A stretch of DNA of 40,111 nucleotides from DATEJJ01 sp039649115. GTDB taxonomy: Bacteria; Actinomycetota; Actinomycetes; Mycobacteriales; Micromonosporaceae. Each line of letters begins with the position of its first letter. Position 1 is the stretch's first letter. Shown here piece by piece: positions 21,651 through 29,132 of this stretch. Location of the stretch: positions 1 to 40,111 of the forward strand of contig JBBWZQ010000064.1 of assembly GCA_039649115.1 (NCBI GenBank), read 5' to 3'. The notes under the pieces were generated by a model that worked only from the letters and a program-made list of their open reading frames with translations, ran no database searches and was not told the origin of the DNA. The translations under genes and the position numbers were made by a program.

Positions 21651-22565
21651 CTAGTTGGCGCCGACGACCTTGAAGTCCTGGTTGACGAAGATGTGGTGCG
21701 GCCAGTTGACGCCGATGTAGTGGACTTCGTACTCGCCGTTGCTCAGCTGCACGACACGGTCGACGACGCCTCCCGGGTAGGCGGCCAGCGCAGCTTCGGT
21801 CGCCTTGTTAGCCGCCGTTCCGCTGACGATCGTCCCCGACCCCTCGCTGTAGTTCGCCGGGATCTGACCGACCTGCTTCGACGTGGTCGGTGCACCCCGC
21901 TGGAAGGGGATCACCCCTGCCGCCGAGGAAGCCGCCGATCCACCGCCGTCCGTCGGTTGCACGACGACCTGCGTGGCCGTGATGGTCGTTCCGCTGGTCG
22001 TCCCGAGGACGAGGACGGGTTCGCCGGTGGTGATGGCACTCGCCGAGGTCGAGCTCGTCCCCTTCTGGTACGTCGTGGCGGACGCCTCGTTGACGGTCAC
22101 CTTCTGACCCGCTGATGTCGTCATGGTGAAGCTCGACGTGGACACGCTGCCGACGGTGCCGGACGCTCCCCCTGCGGCCGGTCCGGACCGGGCGTTGGAT
22201 CCCGCGCCGCCGGAACCGGGACCGCCGGATCCGGGACCGCCAGCGACGCCGCTGCTCGTCGTCGCCGAGGGGGACGTGGCTGTTGCCGAGGGGGACGTGG
22301 TGCAGCCGGCGGAAAGTCCGATCACCGCACCCGTCAGCGCGGCGACCACCACCCATCCACTTCTTCTGTTCGACAGCGATCGCCGTACCCTGGACGGGCG
22401 TGCCTGCGTCACCGGTGTCACCCAGTCCGGCGGAGAAGCTGGCGGGGGAGGCGGCGCAGCGCCGGCGCCGCCTGGACTTCCAGCAACGGACGGGCCTGAT
22501 GTCACGCTCGAAACGGGGCGAGCGGGAAGGGTCTCGCGGGGGCTTGTCGGGTCGTAGACGTTCAT
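21651..22565 (-). CDS. Membrane-anchored DUF5666-like protein
   Basis: A 304-residue protein starting at ATG 22565 with AGGAGAGGAG upstream. The first 68 residues are Pro/Ala/Ser-rich and probably cytoplasmic. A single hydrophobic span ('SGWVVVAALTGAVIGLSAGC') follows, then a Ser/Thr/Gly-rich extracellular linker with small duplications. The central beta-rich region ('GTVGSVSTSSFTMTTSAGQKVTVNEASATTYQKG... GEPVLVLGTTSGTTITATQVVV') matches DUF5666. The C-terminus ('KATEAALAAYPGGVVDRVVQLSNGEYEVHYI') resembles a PepSY-like repeat. It is probably an envelope protein of unknown function. The extremely Ser/Thr-rich linker suggests glycosylation, but that is inference. Confidence 0.75.
   Translation of the reverse strand: MNVYDPTSPRETLPARPVSSVTSGPSVAGSPGGAGAAPPPPPASPPDWVTPVTQARPSRVRRSLSNRRSGWVVVAALTGAVIGLSAGCTTSPSATATSPSATTSSGVAGGPGSGGPGSGGAGSNARSGPAAGGASGTVGSVSTSSFTMTTSAGQKVTVNEASATTYQKGTSSTSASAITTGEPVLVLGTTSGTTITATQVVVQPTDGGGSAASSAAGVIPFQRGAPTTSKQVGQIPANYSEGSGTIVSGTAANKATEAALAAYPGGVVDRVVQLSNGEYEVHYIGVNWPHHIFVNQDFKVVGAN
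22261..22302. repeat. 21-bp in-frame duplication in DUF5666-like linker
   Basis: Two copies of a 21-bp unit (22261-22281 and 22282-22302) encode TSPSAT-type repeats next to the membrane span. Nearby, 22210-22240 carries a further 15-bp duplication encoding GPGSG units. All keep the frame. Confidence 0.8.
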
Positions 22566-22830
22566 GACGGCTCCTCTCCTACTCTCTTACTCAGGCAGCA
22601 ACTCTTACTGGGGCTGCAACGCCGACAGTGCCAGCCGTTGATCTGAGGTTCCTCGAAGCGGCCTGTGACTACACCGGGAGTGGGGCGGGAGACGCGCGCG
22701 GTGCCCGCCACCCGACCGCCAGAGTTCGCGGCGGCGCCACCGGCCTGTCGCCTGAGGTACGCCTGCGTGGACTCGACTCACCACAGGCCTGCCGGCGAGG
22801 GTCGCCGGACCGGGCCCTCGTGGAGGAGAC

Positions 22831-23976
22831 GTGTCAAGTCGTCGAGAGGTACTGCGTACCGGCGCGGCCGCGGCGGTACTGGGCGCGCCCGCGGTGGCCG
22901 CGGTCACCGGCCTGGCAGACCCGGCAACCGCGAGCCCGGCAACCGCGAGCCCGGCAACCGCGGGCAGCCGGCCGCGTGGCCACCGCCCGCTGGTGATCGG
23001 GCACCGCGGCGCCTCGGGGTACCGGCCCGAGCACACTCTCGCGTCCTACGAACTGGCGGCCCGGCTGGGTGCGGACTTCATCGAGCCGGACCTGGTCACC
23101 ACGAGGGACCACGTGCTCGTCGCCCGGCACGAGCCAGAGATCGGCGGCACCACCGACGTCGCCAGCCGGCCGGAGTTCGCCGGCCGCCGCACCACCAAGC
23201 TGCTCGACGGCGCCTCGCTGACCGGTTGGTTCACCGAGGACTTCACGCTGGCCGAGCTCAAGACGCTGCGGGCGGTGGAGCGGCTGCCGCAGGTGCGCCA
23301 GCGCAACACCCTCTACAATGGACTGTTTCAGGTACCGACGTTCGAGGAGGTGCTGCAGCTGCGCGAGCGGCTCTCCCGGGAACTGGAGCGGGACATCGGC
23401 GTGTACCCGGAAACCAAGCACCCCACCTACTTCCGGGCCCTGGGGCTGCCGCTGGAGCCGGTACTGGTGGCCAAGCTGCGCCAACACGGTCTGGACCGCG
23501 GCGACGCGCCGGTGTTCGTGCAGTCCTTCGAGGCGGCGAACCTCCGCGCGCTGCACGACGACCACCGCCTGCGCGCGCCGAAGATCTTCCTCACCAGCGC
23601 GAGCGGGGCACCCTTCAACGACCCGCGCCGCTACGCCGACTACCTGACCCCCACAGGCCTCGCCGACCTGGCGCGGTTCGTGGCCGGGATCGGGCCGGAC
23701 AAGAGCCAGATCATTCCCCGCAACGCGGACGGCACGCTGGGCACGCCCACGTCCCTGGTCGCCGACGCGCACGCGGCCGGGCTCGCGCTGCACCCGTACA
23801 CGTTCCGTGCGGAGAACCAGTTCCTGCCGGCGGAGTTGCGCGTGGGTACCGATCCCAACGCGTACGGCAAGGCCCTCGACGAGCAGATCACGTTCCTGCG
23901 TACCGGCATCGACGGCCTGTTCACCGACCAGGCGGACATCGGCGTGCTGTCGCGCCAGATGTTCCTCACGGCGTGA
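22831..23976 (+). CDS. Secreted glycerophosphodiester phosphodiesterase (GlpQ type)
   Basis: A 381-residue TIM-barrel hydrolase that splits glycerophosphodiesters into glycerol-3-phosphate and an alcohol. GTG 22831 has GGAGGAGAC upstream. A twin-arginine-like signal (SSRREVLRTG) starts the protein. The GDPD core is clear: 'VIGHRGASGYRPEHTLASYELAARLGADFIEPDLVTTRDHVLVARHEPEIGGTTDV', with the catalytic His58 (HRG) and His68 and the Glu/Asp of EPDL for metal. Later motifs are 'YPETKHPTYFRALGLPLEP' and 'VQSFEAANLRAL'. Three 15-bp repeat copies (PATAS) lengthen the region after the signal. Its 3' end overlaps that of the metallophosphoesterase gene by 11 bases. Confidence 0.93.
   Translation: MSSRREVLRTGAAAAVLGAPAVAAVTGLADPATASPATASPATAGSRPRGHRPLVIGHRGASGYRPEHTLASYELAARLGADFIEPDLVTTRDHVLVARHEPEIGGTTDVASRPEFAGRRTTKLLDGASLTGWFTEDFTLAELKTLRAVERLPQVRQRNTLYNGLFQVPTFEEVLQLRERLSRELERDIGVYPETKHPTYFRALGLPLEPVLVAKLRQHGLDRGDAPVFVQSFEAANLRALHDDHRLRAPKIFLTSASGAPFNDPRRYADYLTPTGLADLARFVAGIGPDKSQIIPRNADGTLGTPTSLVADAHAAGLALHPYTFRAENQFLPAELRVGTDPNAYGKALDEQITFLRTGIDGLFTDQADIGVLSRQMFLTA
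22924..22965. repeat. 15-bp in-frame tandem repeat after GDPD signal peptide
   Basis: GCAACCGCGAGCCCG at 22924-22938 and 22939-22953, plus a partial third copy to 22965. It encodes PATAS repeats between the signal peptide and the catalytic barrel. Confidence 0.85.
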
Positions 23977-24955
23977 CGTACACGGGCAGGTTCGCCGCGA
24001 CGATGTGCGGGTGGAAGGTGAAGACGTTCGGATCGCGACTGTCCACTGTGGCGCCCACCCAGTGGCTCTGGTCGCTGCCGAACGTCTGCACCCGGGTGAA
24101 GTTCTCGATGGTGTTGCCGGCGCCGTCCAGGAGCGGCTTGTCGAGGTGCAGGACGTGGCTGTCGCCGTTGACGAGCACCACCTGACGGCGGAACGCGATG
24201 CACAGCCGGGCCAGCCTGGTCTTCGTGTCGGCGTAGTGCGAGGCGTTCTCGGTACCCCACATGTCTGCCTGGATGACCACCATGACCGCGACGGAACGCG
24301 CGGCCTCGGCCGCCGCGAACCCCTTGTCCAGCCAGGTCAGGTTGGCCGCGTTGCGCGCGGCGTACTCGGCGCCGTCGCCGTCGATCTGGTCGCCCGCCGC
24401 GTCGAACCGCGGCGCGTTGTTGTCGCTGCCGGGGATGTTCAACCCGAGGAACATGACCGGGCCGTACCGCCAGCGCACGTTCTCCGGGTACCGGAGCTGC
24501 CGTTGCAGCTGGATCGTCTGCGAACCGAACGAGCGCGGGGTGCCCGCGAACATGGTGCGGATCAGGGTGAGCCGCCCGTTCGGGTCGTACCCGCCACCCA
24601 GGGCGCGGTCGCAGTCGGTCCACTCGTTGTCGCCCGGCACGTAGACCAGCGGGCGGTGGAACGAGTTGAAGTTGGCGAGCGCGGCGTCGTAGAAGGGCCG
24701 GTCGCAGGGCTCCCTGCCGTTCTTGATGTCCCCGTCGAAGGCGGTGAACGCGAGGCCGTGCGCGTTCATGTCGGCGATGACGCCGGGGAACTGGGCGCGG
24801 CCGGTGCCGCCGTAGGGCATGTCGCCGATCAGCCCGATCTCGTAGGTGACGCGGAACCCCTCCACGTCCGCGGCTCCCGTGGCCGCGGAGCCGGCCAGCA
24901 GGCACGCGGTCGCCGTCACGACACCGAGCACGGCGGGTGTGAACCGTTTACGCAT
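23966..24955 (-). CDS. Secreted metallophosphoesterase (calcineurin-like, variant motifs)
   Basis: A 329-residue exported protein. ATG 24955 follows GGAGGCGAG, and a signal peptide (MRKRFTPAVLGVVTATACLLAGSAA) is present. The calcineurin-like metal motifs can be traced but are altered: 'IGDMPYGGTG' (D without the DxH His), 'FDGDIKNG' (GD), 'YVPGDNEWTDC' (GDNE in place of GNHE) and 'LVNGDSHVLHLDK' (GDSH in place of GHxH). These changes recur in a distinct secreted subgroup, so the enzyme may still bind metal. The substrate is unknown; its convergent neighbour is a glycerophosphodiesterase, so phosphate scavenging is plausible. The two 3' ends overlap by 11 bases. Confidence 0.8.
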   Translation of the reverse strand: MRKRFTPAVLGVVTATACLLAGSAATGAADVEGFRVTYEIGLIGDMPYGGTGRAQFPGVIADMNAHGLAFTAFDGDIKNGREPCDRPFYDAALANFNSFHRPLVYVPGDNEWTDCDRALGGGYDPNGRLTLIRTMFAGTPRSFGSQTIQLQRQLRYPENVRWRYGPVMFLGLNIPGSDNNAPRFDAAGDQIDGDGAEYAARNAANLTWLDKGFAAAEAARSVAVMVVIQADMWGTENASHYADTKTRLARLCIAFRRQVVLVNGDSHVLHLDKPLLDGAGNTIENFTRVQTFGSDQSHWVGATVDSRDPNVFTFHPHIVAANLPVYVTP

Positions 24956-25079
24956 CGCGGGTCTCGCCTCCGCGGGAGTCTGGCACTGCACCCTGTTCAA
25001 CGGACGAGGCGCCGGGCAGGTCGCTGGAGCGCCGAGCGCCGAAGGGGTATGCCTGTGGCAGAACCGGCTGGATGTCACG

Positions 25080-25109
25080 GCCGGATGGACCGAGTGGGTC
25101 CAGGCCGGC
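25080..25109. promoter_or_regulatory. Inverted repeat upstream of methyltransferase
   Basis: GCCGGATGGACC (25080-25091) and GGTCCAGGCCGGC (25097-25109) form a near-perfect inverted repeat with a 5-nt loop and one bulge. It lies 15 bases before the methyltransferase start. It could be an operator or an attenuating hairpin; no function is shown. Confidence 0.35.
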
Positions 25110-25123
25110 GCTAGTCTCGCGAC

Positions 25124-25780
25124 ATGCGGGCCGCCTACGACCAGATCGCCGACTGGTACGCCGACTACGTGCTGCGGGAGGCCCACGGGTTCACCGCGCG
25201 CGCCGGTACCGCGCTGCGCCAGGTGCTCGGGCGCGGCGGCGGTACCTGCTGGGACGTCGCGTGCGGCACGGGCGCGTACGCCGGAACGATCCGCGAGCTG
25301 GGGTGGACACCGGTCGGTACCGACATCTCCGCCGGGCAGCTGCGGCACGCGGCCGGCCACCTGCCGGTCGCGGTCGCCGACGCGACGCGGCCCCCGATCC
25401 GGCCGGCCAGCGTACCCGCCGTCGTCTCGCTGGTGTGCCACACCGACGTCGACGACTACCCGGCGCTGTGCCGGGCGGCGGCCACCGCGCTGGTCGCCGG
25501 TGGCCGGTTCGCGCACGTCGGCGTGCACCCGTGTTTCACCGGCGCGTTCGCCGACCGGGCCGATCCGGACCGGGTGGTGCTCGGCCCCGGCTACTGGCGC
25601 CGGGAGCGGCGCTTCGAGGCGTGGTCCCCGCACGGGGTACGGGCCCGCGTCGGCGCGGTCCACCTCCCGCTGTCGGATCTGGTCGGCGCGGTCACCGCCG
25701 CGGGCCTGCTGCTCGACACCGTCGTGGAGGTGGGTGAGCCGACGCCTGACGTGCTCGCGATCGGCGCGCACCGTCCCTGA
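25124..25780 (+). CDS. Class I SAM-dependent methyltransferase
   Basis: A 218-residue methyltransferase (Methyltransf_11 type). Motif I 'CWDVACGTGAYAGTIRELG' binds S-adenosylmethionine, motif II region 'VGTDISAGQLRHAA' holds the acidic residue for the ribose, and 'VADATRPPIRPASVPAVVSLVCHTDVDDY' is the motif IV region. ATG 25124 begins MRAAYDQIADWYADYV, a common N-terminus for this group. The substrate is unknown. Its TGA (25778-25780) directly abuts the stop of the convergent STAND gene with no spacer, so transcription of one must run into the other. Confidence 0.88.
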   Translation: MRAAYDQIADWYADYVLREAHGFTARAGTALRQVLGRGGGTCWDVACGTGAYAGTIRELGWTPVGTDISAGQLRHAAGHLPVAVADATRPPIRPASVPAVVSLVCHTDVDDYPALCRAAATALVAGGRFAHVGVHPCFTGAFADRADPDRVVLGPGYWRRERRFEAWSPHGVRARVGAVHLPLSDLVGAVTAAGLLLDTVVEVGEPTPDVLAIGAHRP

Positions 25781-28165
25781 TCACTCGGGCGGCGGGGACG
25801 GCGCCACCTCGGGCAGGCGCGCGAGCAGCACCGGCCCGCGGCGGATCGGCGCGTCGCCGATGAGCGCCTCCGCCCGTACCCGCTCCTGCGCGGCCTGCGC
25901 GGCGCGGCCGAGCGTGTTCAGCGTCGCCGCCCGGTCCAGGCGCACCTCGCCCGCGCGCACCAGGTGGCCGAGCCGCTCGAACTCGGCGATCCCGGCGTCG
26001 AACGCCGCCAGCGCCGCCTCGTACCGGCCCTGCTTGTCGGCGACGATGCCGAGCGCTCCCCACGCGCCGCCGACCCCACCGCCGTGCCCGATCCGCTCGA
26101 AGATGGCCAGCATCTCCCGGAAGTCCCGCTCCGCGTCCCGGTAGCGCCCGTCGCTCTCGGCCGCCCAGCCCTGCTCGTGGTGGCAGTAGCCGAGCAGGTA
26201 CTCGTCGGGGATGCGGCGCGCGATGTCGAAGGCGCGCGCGGTCAGTGCCTCGGCCTCCGCGCGCCGACCGCCGAACCGGTACGCCAGCCCGAGTTCCAGG
26301 TGGACCCAGCCGTGCCGGCTCCGCTCCTGCGGCGGCAGCAGCGCCATGGCCCGCTCCAGCATGGGGGTGCTGGACTCGGGCCGCCGGAAGGTGTTGTAGA
26401 GGGTGCCGAGCGCGGACCGTACCTCGACCTCCTCCGTCACGTCGCCGAGGTCCGTGAAGAGGTCCAGGGCCCGCAGCAGTGCGGCCTCGGCCTCGGTGAA
26501 GCGGCTCTGCGCGCGCAGCGCGTCGCCGACCCGGTGTACCGTGCGTGCCGTCTCCCGGGGCTCGCCCAGCGGCTCGACCAGGGCCAGGGCCTGCTCGGCG
26601 GTGGCCAGCTCCGACCGCACCCGCCCGGCGACACCGTAGGAGTGGGAGACCCACCGCAGCGCCCGTACCCGCCGCAGGTCGTCGTGCAGCGCGGCGGCCA
26701 CGGCGTCCCCGGCCTGCCACAGCCGCAGCCGGTAGGTGTGGTCCTCGGGGGCGGTCAGCCTCGGGTGTACCGCCTCGACCAGCGTCCACGCCGCCGGCGC
26801 CAGATCCTCCTCGACAGCCGTCCGCAGCACCGCCAGCACGTTGTCCCGCTCGTCCGACAGCGGCGCGCCGGAGCGCGCGTACCGGGTGAGCCAGTCGAGC
26901 TGCCGGGCCAGGCACGCGGCGCGGTCACCGGGCGTCTCCTGCGCCGCGAACGTCTCCATCGCGAACAGGCGCAGCAGGTCGTGCAGCCGGTACCGGTCCG
27001 GGGCCGGCGTCTCGACCAGAAAGGCGTCGATGAGCCGGTCCAGCGCGGCGGCCACCGGCGGCTCGTCCAGCCCGCACCGGGCGGTCGCGGCGCCGAGGCT
27101 GAAGACCTGGCCCGGATGGGCGCCGGCGCGCCGGAACACCAGCTTGTCCAGAGTGGACAGTTCGTCGTATGCGGTCTGGAACGAGGAGCGTACCGCCCGG
27201 TCGCCCAGGCGCAGCTCGTCCAGCCGCCGGCCCTCGTCCGCGAGGCGCTCCGCCAGCGCTGTGGGTGTCCAGTGCGACCGGGTGCGCAGCCGGCCGCCGA
27301 GGATGCGCACGGCGAGGGGCAGCCCCCCGCATGCGGCCACGATCCGGCGCGAGCCCTGCGGGTCGGCGGCGATCCGCTCCTCCCCGGCGGTCGCGGCGAG
27401 CAGCGCGAGGGCCTCGTGCGGGCGCAGGCCACCGACGGGCAGGTTGGTGGCGCCGGACAGGTCGGCCATCAGCCGGCGGCTCGTGACGACGGTCAGGCAG
27501 TCGGCCCCGCCGGGCAGCAGCGGGCGTACCTGCTCGGCGTCGCGCGCGTCGTCGAGCAGGACCAGCACCCGGCGGTCGGCCACCGCCGAGCGGAACCGCG
27601 CGGCCAGCTCCTCCAGCGTGCCCCGGCGCTCCTCCTCGGGGCGGCCGAGGGCGCCGAGGAACCTGGCCAGCACGGCGTCCGGCGGTACCGGGTCGGCGGA
27701 GGCGCCGCGCAGCGTGGTGTACAGCTGGCCGTCGGGGTACCGGGGCCGGTTGTCATGGGCGATGCGCAGGGCGAGCGAGGTCTTGCCGGTGCCGGGGGCC
27801 GCGGCGAGCACGAGGACCCGGGCCCCGCCGGCCAGCACCTCGTCCGCCGCGGCGAGGTCCGCGGCGAGCCCGAACAGCGCGGGTGCCGCGGGCAGCTCGG
27901 CCGGGCGGGGCGGGACGGCCGGTGCCGCGTCCACGGTGGGGGCGGCGGCCGGCGGTGGACGGTCGATGAGGCGCTGCTGCCACAGGGCCAGGCCGCCGCC
28001 GAGGATCGCGAGCGCGGCCACGGCGGGCCAGGCGAGCCACGCGTAGCGCGCCAGCGGCTCGGGGAGCCGACCGCCGGTGGCCACGTTCACGGCGACCGCG
28101 AGCAGCACGGAGAACAGGCCCGAGGTGACCACGAGCAGCAGACCCACCTGGCCGCGGCGCACCAT
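25781..28165 (-). CDS. Membrane-anchored STAND NTPase with TPR repeats (NB-ARC type)
   Basis: A 794-residue protein. ATG 28165 has GGGGAGGAG upstream. Two hydrophobic spans (about 7-29 and 42-61) place the rest in the cytoplasm. A P-loop AAAPGTGKTSLA (about 121-132), Walker B-like 'VLVLLDDARDAEQVRPLLPG', sensor 'TVVTSRR', and 'GGLPLAVRILGGRL' identify an AfsR/NB-ARC ATPase. A winged-helix region ('YDELSTLDKLVFRRAGAHPG', 'YRLHDLLRLFAMETFA') follows, and the C-terminal 250 residues are TPR helices. There is no DNA-binding (SARP) or other effector domain at the N-terminus; the membrane helices take that place. STAND proteins act as signal-triggered switches; this one may be a sensor or part of a conflict system. 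Neither role is shown here. Confidence 0.85.
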   Translation of the reverse strand: MVRRGQVGLLLVVTSGLFSVLLAVAVNVATGGRLPEPLARYAWLAWPAVAALAILGGGLALWQQRLIDRPPPAAAPTVDAAPAVPPRPAELPAAPALFGLAADLAAADEVLAGGARVLVLAAAPGTGKTSLALRIAHDNRPRYPDGQLYTTLRGASADPVPPDAVLARFLGALGRPEEERRGTLEELAARFRSAVADRRVLVLLDDARDAEQVRPLLPGGADCLTVVTSRRLMADLSGATNLPVGGLRPHEALALLAATAGEERIAADPQGSRRIVAACGGLPLAVRILGGRLRTRSHWTPTALAERLADEGRRLDELRLGDRAVRSSFQTAYDELSTLDKLVFRRAGAHPGQVFSLGAATARCGLDEPPVAAALDRLIDAFLVETPAPDRYRLHDLLRLFAMETFAAQETPGDRAACLARQLDWLTRYARSGAPLSDERDNVLAVLRTAVEEDLAPAAWTLVEAVHPRLTAPEDHTYRLRLWQAGDAVAAALHDDLRRVRALRWVSHSYGVAGRVRSELATAEQALALVEPLGEPRETARTVHRVGDALRAQSRFTEAEAALLRALDLFTDLGDVTEEVEVRSALGTLYNTFRRPESSTPMLERAMALLPPQERSRHGWVHLELGLAYRFGGRRAEAEALTARAFDIARRIPDEYLLGYCHHEQGWAAESDGRYRDAERDFREMLAIFERIGHGGGVGGAWGALGIVADKQGRYEAALAAFDAGIAEFERLGHLVRAGEVRLDRAATLNTLGRAAQAAQERVRAEALIGDAPIRRGPVLLARLPEVAPSPPPE

Positions 28166-28184
28166 GACTCCTCCCCGTGCCCAT

Positions 28185-28205
28185 CGGTACCCGCACAGGG
28201 TACCG
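28185..28205. promoter_or_regulatory. Inverted repeat between DUF2064 gene and STAND gene
   Basis: CGGTACCC and GGGTACCG form perfect 8-bp arms around a 5-nt loop in the 50-bp gap. It could terminate the upstream DUF2064 message or be an operator for the STAND gene, whose start is 20 bases away. Confidence 0.45.
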
Positions 28206-28215
28206 GGACGCGGGG

Positions 28216-28863
28216 CTACCAGTCGGCCGCCGCCACCGTGAGCGGCAGGTGTGCCCGTACCGCGTCGGCGAAGGCGCCCGGCCGGCACTGCGCCGCCACC
28301 TGCTGGGCGTCGGCCGCGGTGTCCACGTCGCGCAGTGTCGCGGCGAACCGGACCCGCAGCCCGCGCCCGCGCAGCGCGGCGGCGGTGCGGTCGCCGGTGT
28401 CCGGTGTGGACATCGGCACGTCGCGCAGCGCCCAGGCCTGGTACGGGTCCCGCAGCGCCAGCGCCCACCAGCCGCCGTCCTCGGCCGGGCCCAGCACGGC
28501 GTCCGCGGTGGACAGTCCCGCGTAGACCGAGCCGAGCAGCGCCGGCGTGACCTGCGGGGTGTCCACCCCGATCAGCAGGGAGGTGATGCCGGGCAGCGCG
28601 GTGTCGGCGAACCCGCGCGCGATCCGCTCGCCCAGGTCGTCACCCTGCTGCGCCACCGTGTACCAGCCGGCGGGCGGCGCGTACCGTCCGGAAAGGACGA
28701 TGGTGCGGCGGGCGGCGGCCGTGTGCTGTCCACATCGGAGCGTGTCGACCAGGGCGCCGGCGGCCACCTCGGCGGCCTGGCGCGGGGTGCACGGCGGGCA
28801 CAGCCGGGTCTTGACCCGCCCCGGCACCGGCGCCTTCGCGAGGACGAGCAGTTGCGTGCTCAC
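28216..28863 (-). CDS. DUF2064/TIGR04282-type glycosyltransferase-like protein
   Basis: A 215-residue protein with the hallmark start 'LLVLAKAPVPGRVKTRLCPP' of TIGR04282, a GT-A-like nucleotidyl/glycosyltransferase fold seen in arsenosugar and other small-molecule glycan pathways. Other fits are 'IGVDTPQVTPALLGSVYAGLSTADAVLGPAEDGGWWALALRD', where the DxD-like and 'PAEDGGWW' motifs bind the nucleotide. GTG 28863 is the start. It overlaps the stop of a possible short upstream ORF by three bases (28861-28863). Partners often found with TIGR04282 (TIGR04283 glycosyltransferase) are not next to it here. Confidence 0.85.
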   Translation of the reverse strand: MSTQLLVLAKAPVPGRVKTRLCPPCTPRQAAEVAAGALVDTLRCGQHTAAARRTIVLSGRYAPPAGWYTVAQQGDDLGERIARGFADTALPGITSLLIGVDTPQVTPALLGSVYAGLSTADAVLGPAEDGGWWALALRDPYQAWALRDVPMSTPDTGDRTAAALRGRGLRVRFAATLRDVDTAADAQQVAAQCRPGAFADAVRAHLPLTVAAADW

Positions 28864-28976
28864 CCGATCACCCCTCCGTCCGCGCCCGCGGCCATCGCGG
28901 CCGGCTCGCGCAACTGGGGGCTGGCGAACCCGGCGACCCCGTCGCTGAACCCGGTCCGGCCGCGGAAGCCCAGCAC
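28860..28976 (-). CDS. Candidate 38-residue ORF coupled to DUF2064 gene
   Basis: GTG 28976 opens a frame encoding VLGFRGRTGFSDG, then 'AGFASPQLREPAAMAAGADGGVIG', ending in a TGA (28860-28862) that overlaps the GTGA of the next gene. Such overlaps usually mean coupled translation. No good SD is seen, and the product matches nothing I recognise. The frame continues open upstream, so it might instead be the C-terminal relic of a longer gene. Confidence 0.25.
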   Translation of the reverse strand: MLGFRGRTGFSDGVAGFASPQLREPAAMAAGADGGVIG

Positions 28977-29087
28977 CCGACCCAGGCTACGGTCGGGCGG
29001 CTGGGCGCCACCCGCGCGCCGGCCGGCGGTAATGACCCTGAAACATGTCGGCCGCCACGCCGGATGGCGAGCCGAGGACCCGGAGGA

Positions 29088-29114
29088 GCATCAGGAACGT
29101 TCCGTTCCTGATGC
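29088..29114. promoter_or_regulatory. Perfect 12-bp-arm palindrome upstream of WYL regulator
   Basis: GCATCAGGAACG (29088-29099) and CGTTCCTGATGC (29103-29114) are perfect inverted copies around the 3-nt spacer TTC. The right arm ends 18 bases before the start codon. Arm length and perfection make this the most symmetrical operator-like element in the window; autoregulation by the WYL protein is likely but inferred. Confidence 0.75.
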
Positions 29115-29132
29115 CCTGGCAGACTGGGATTC

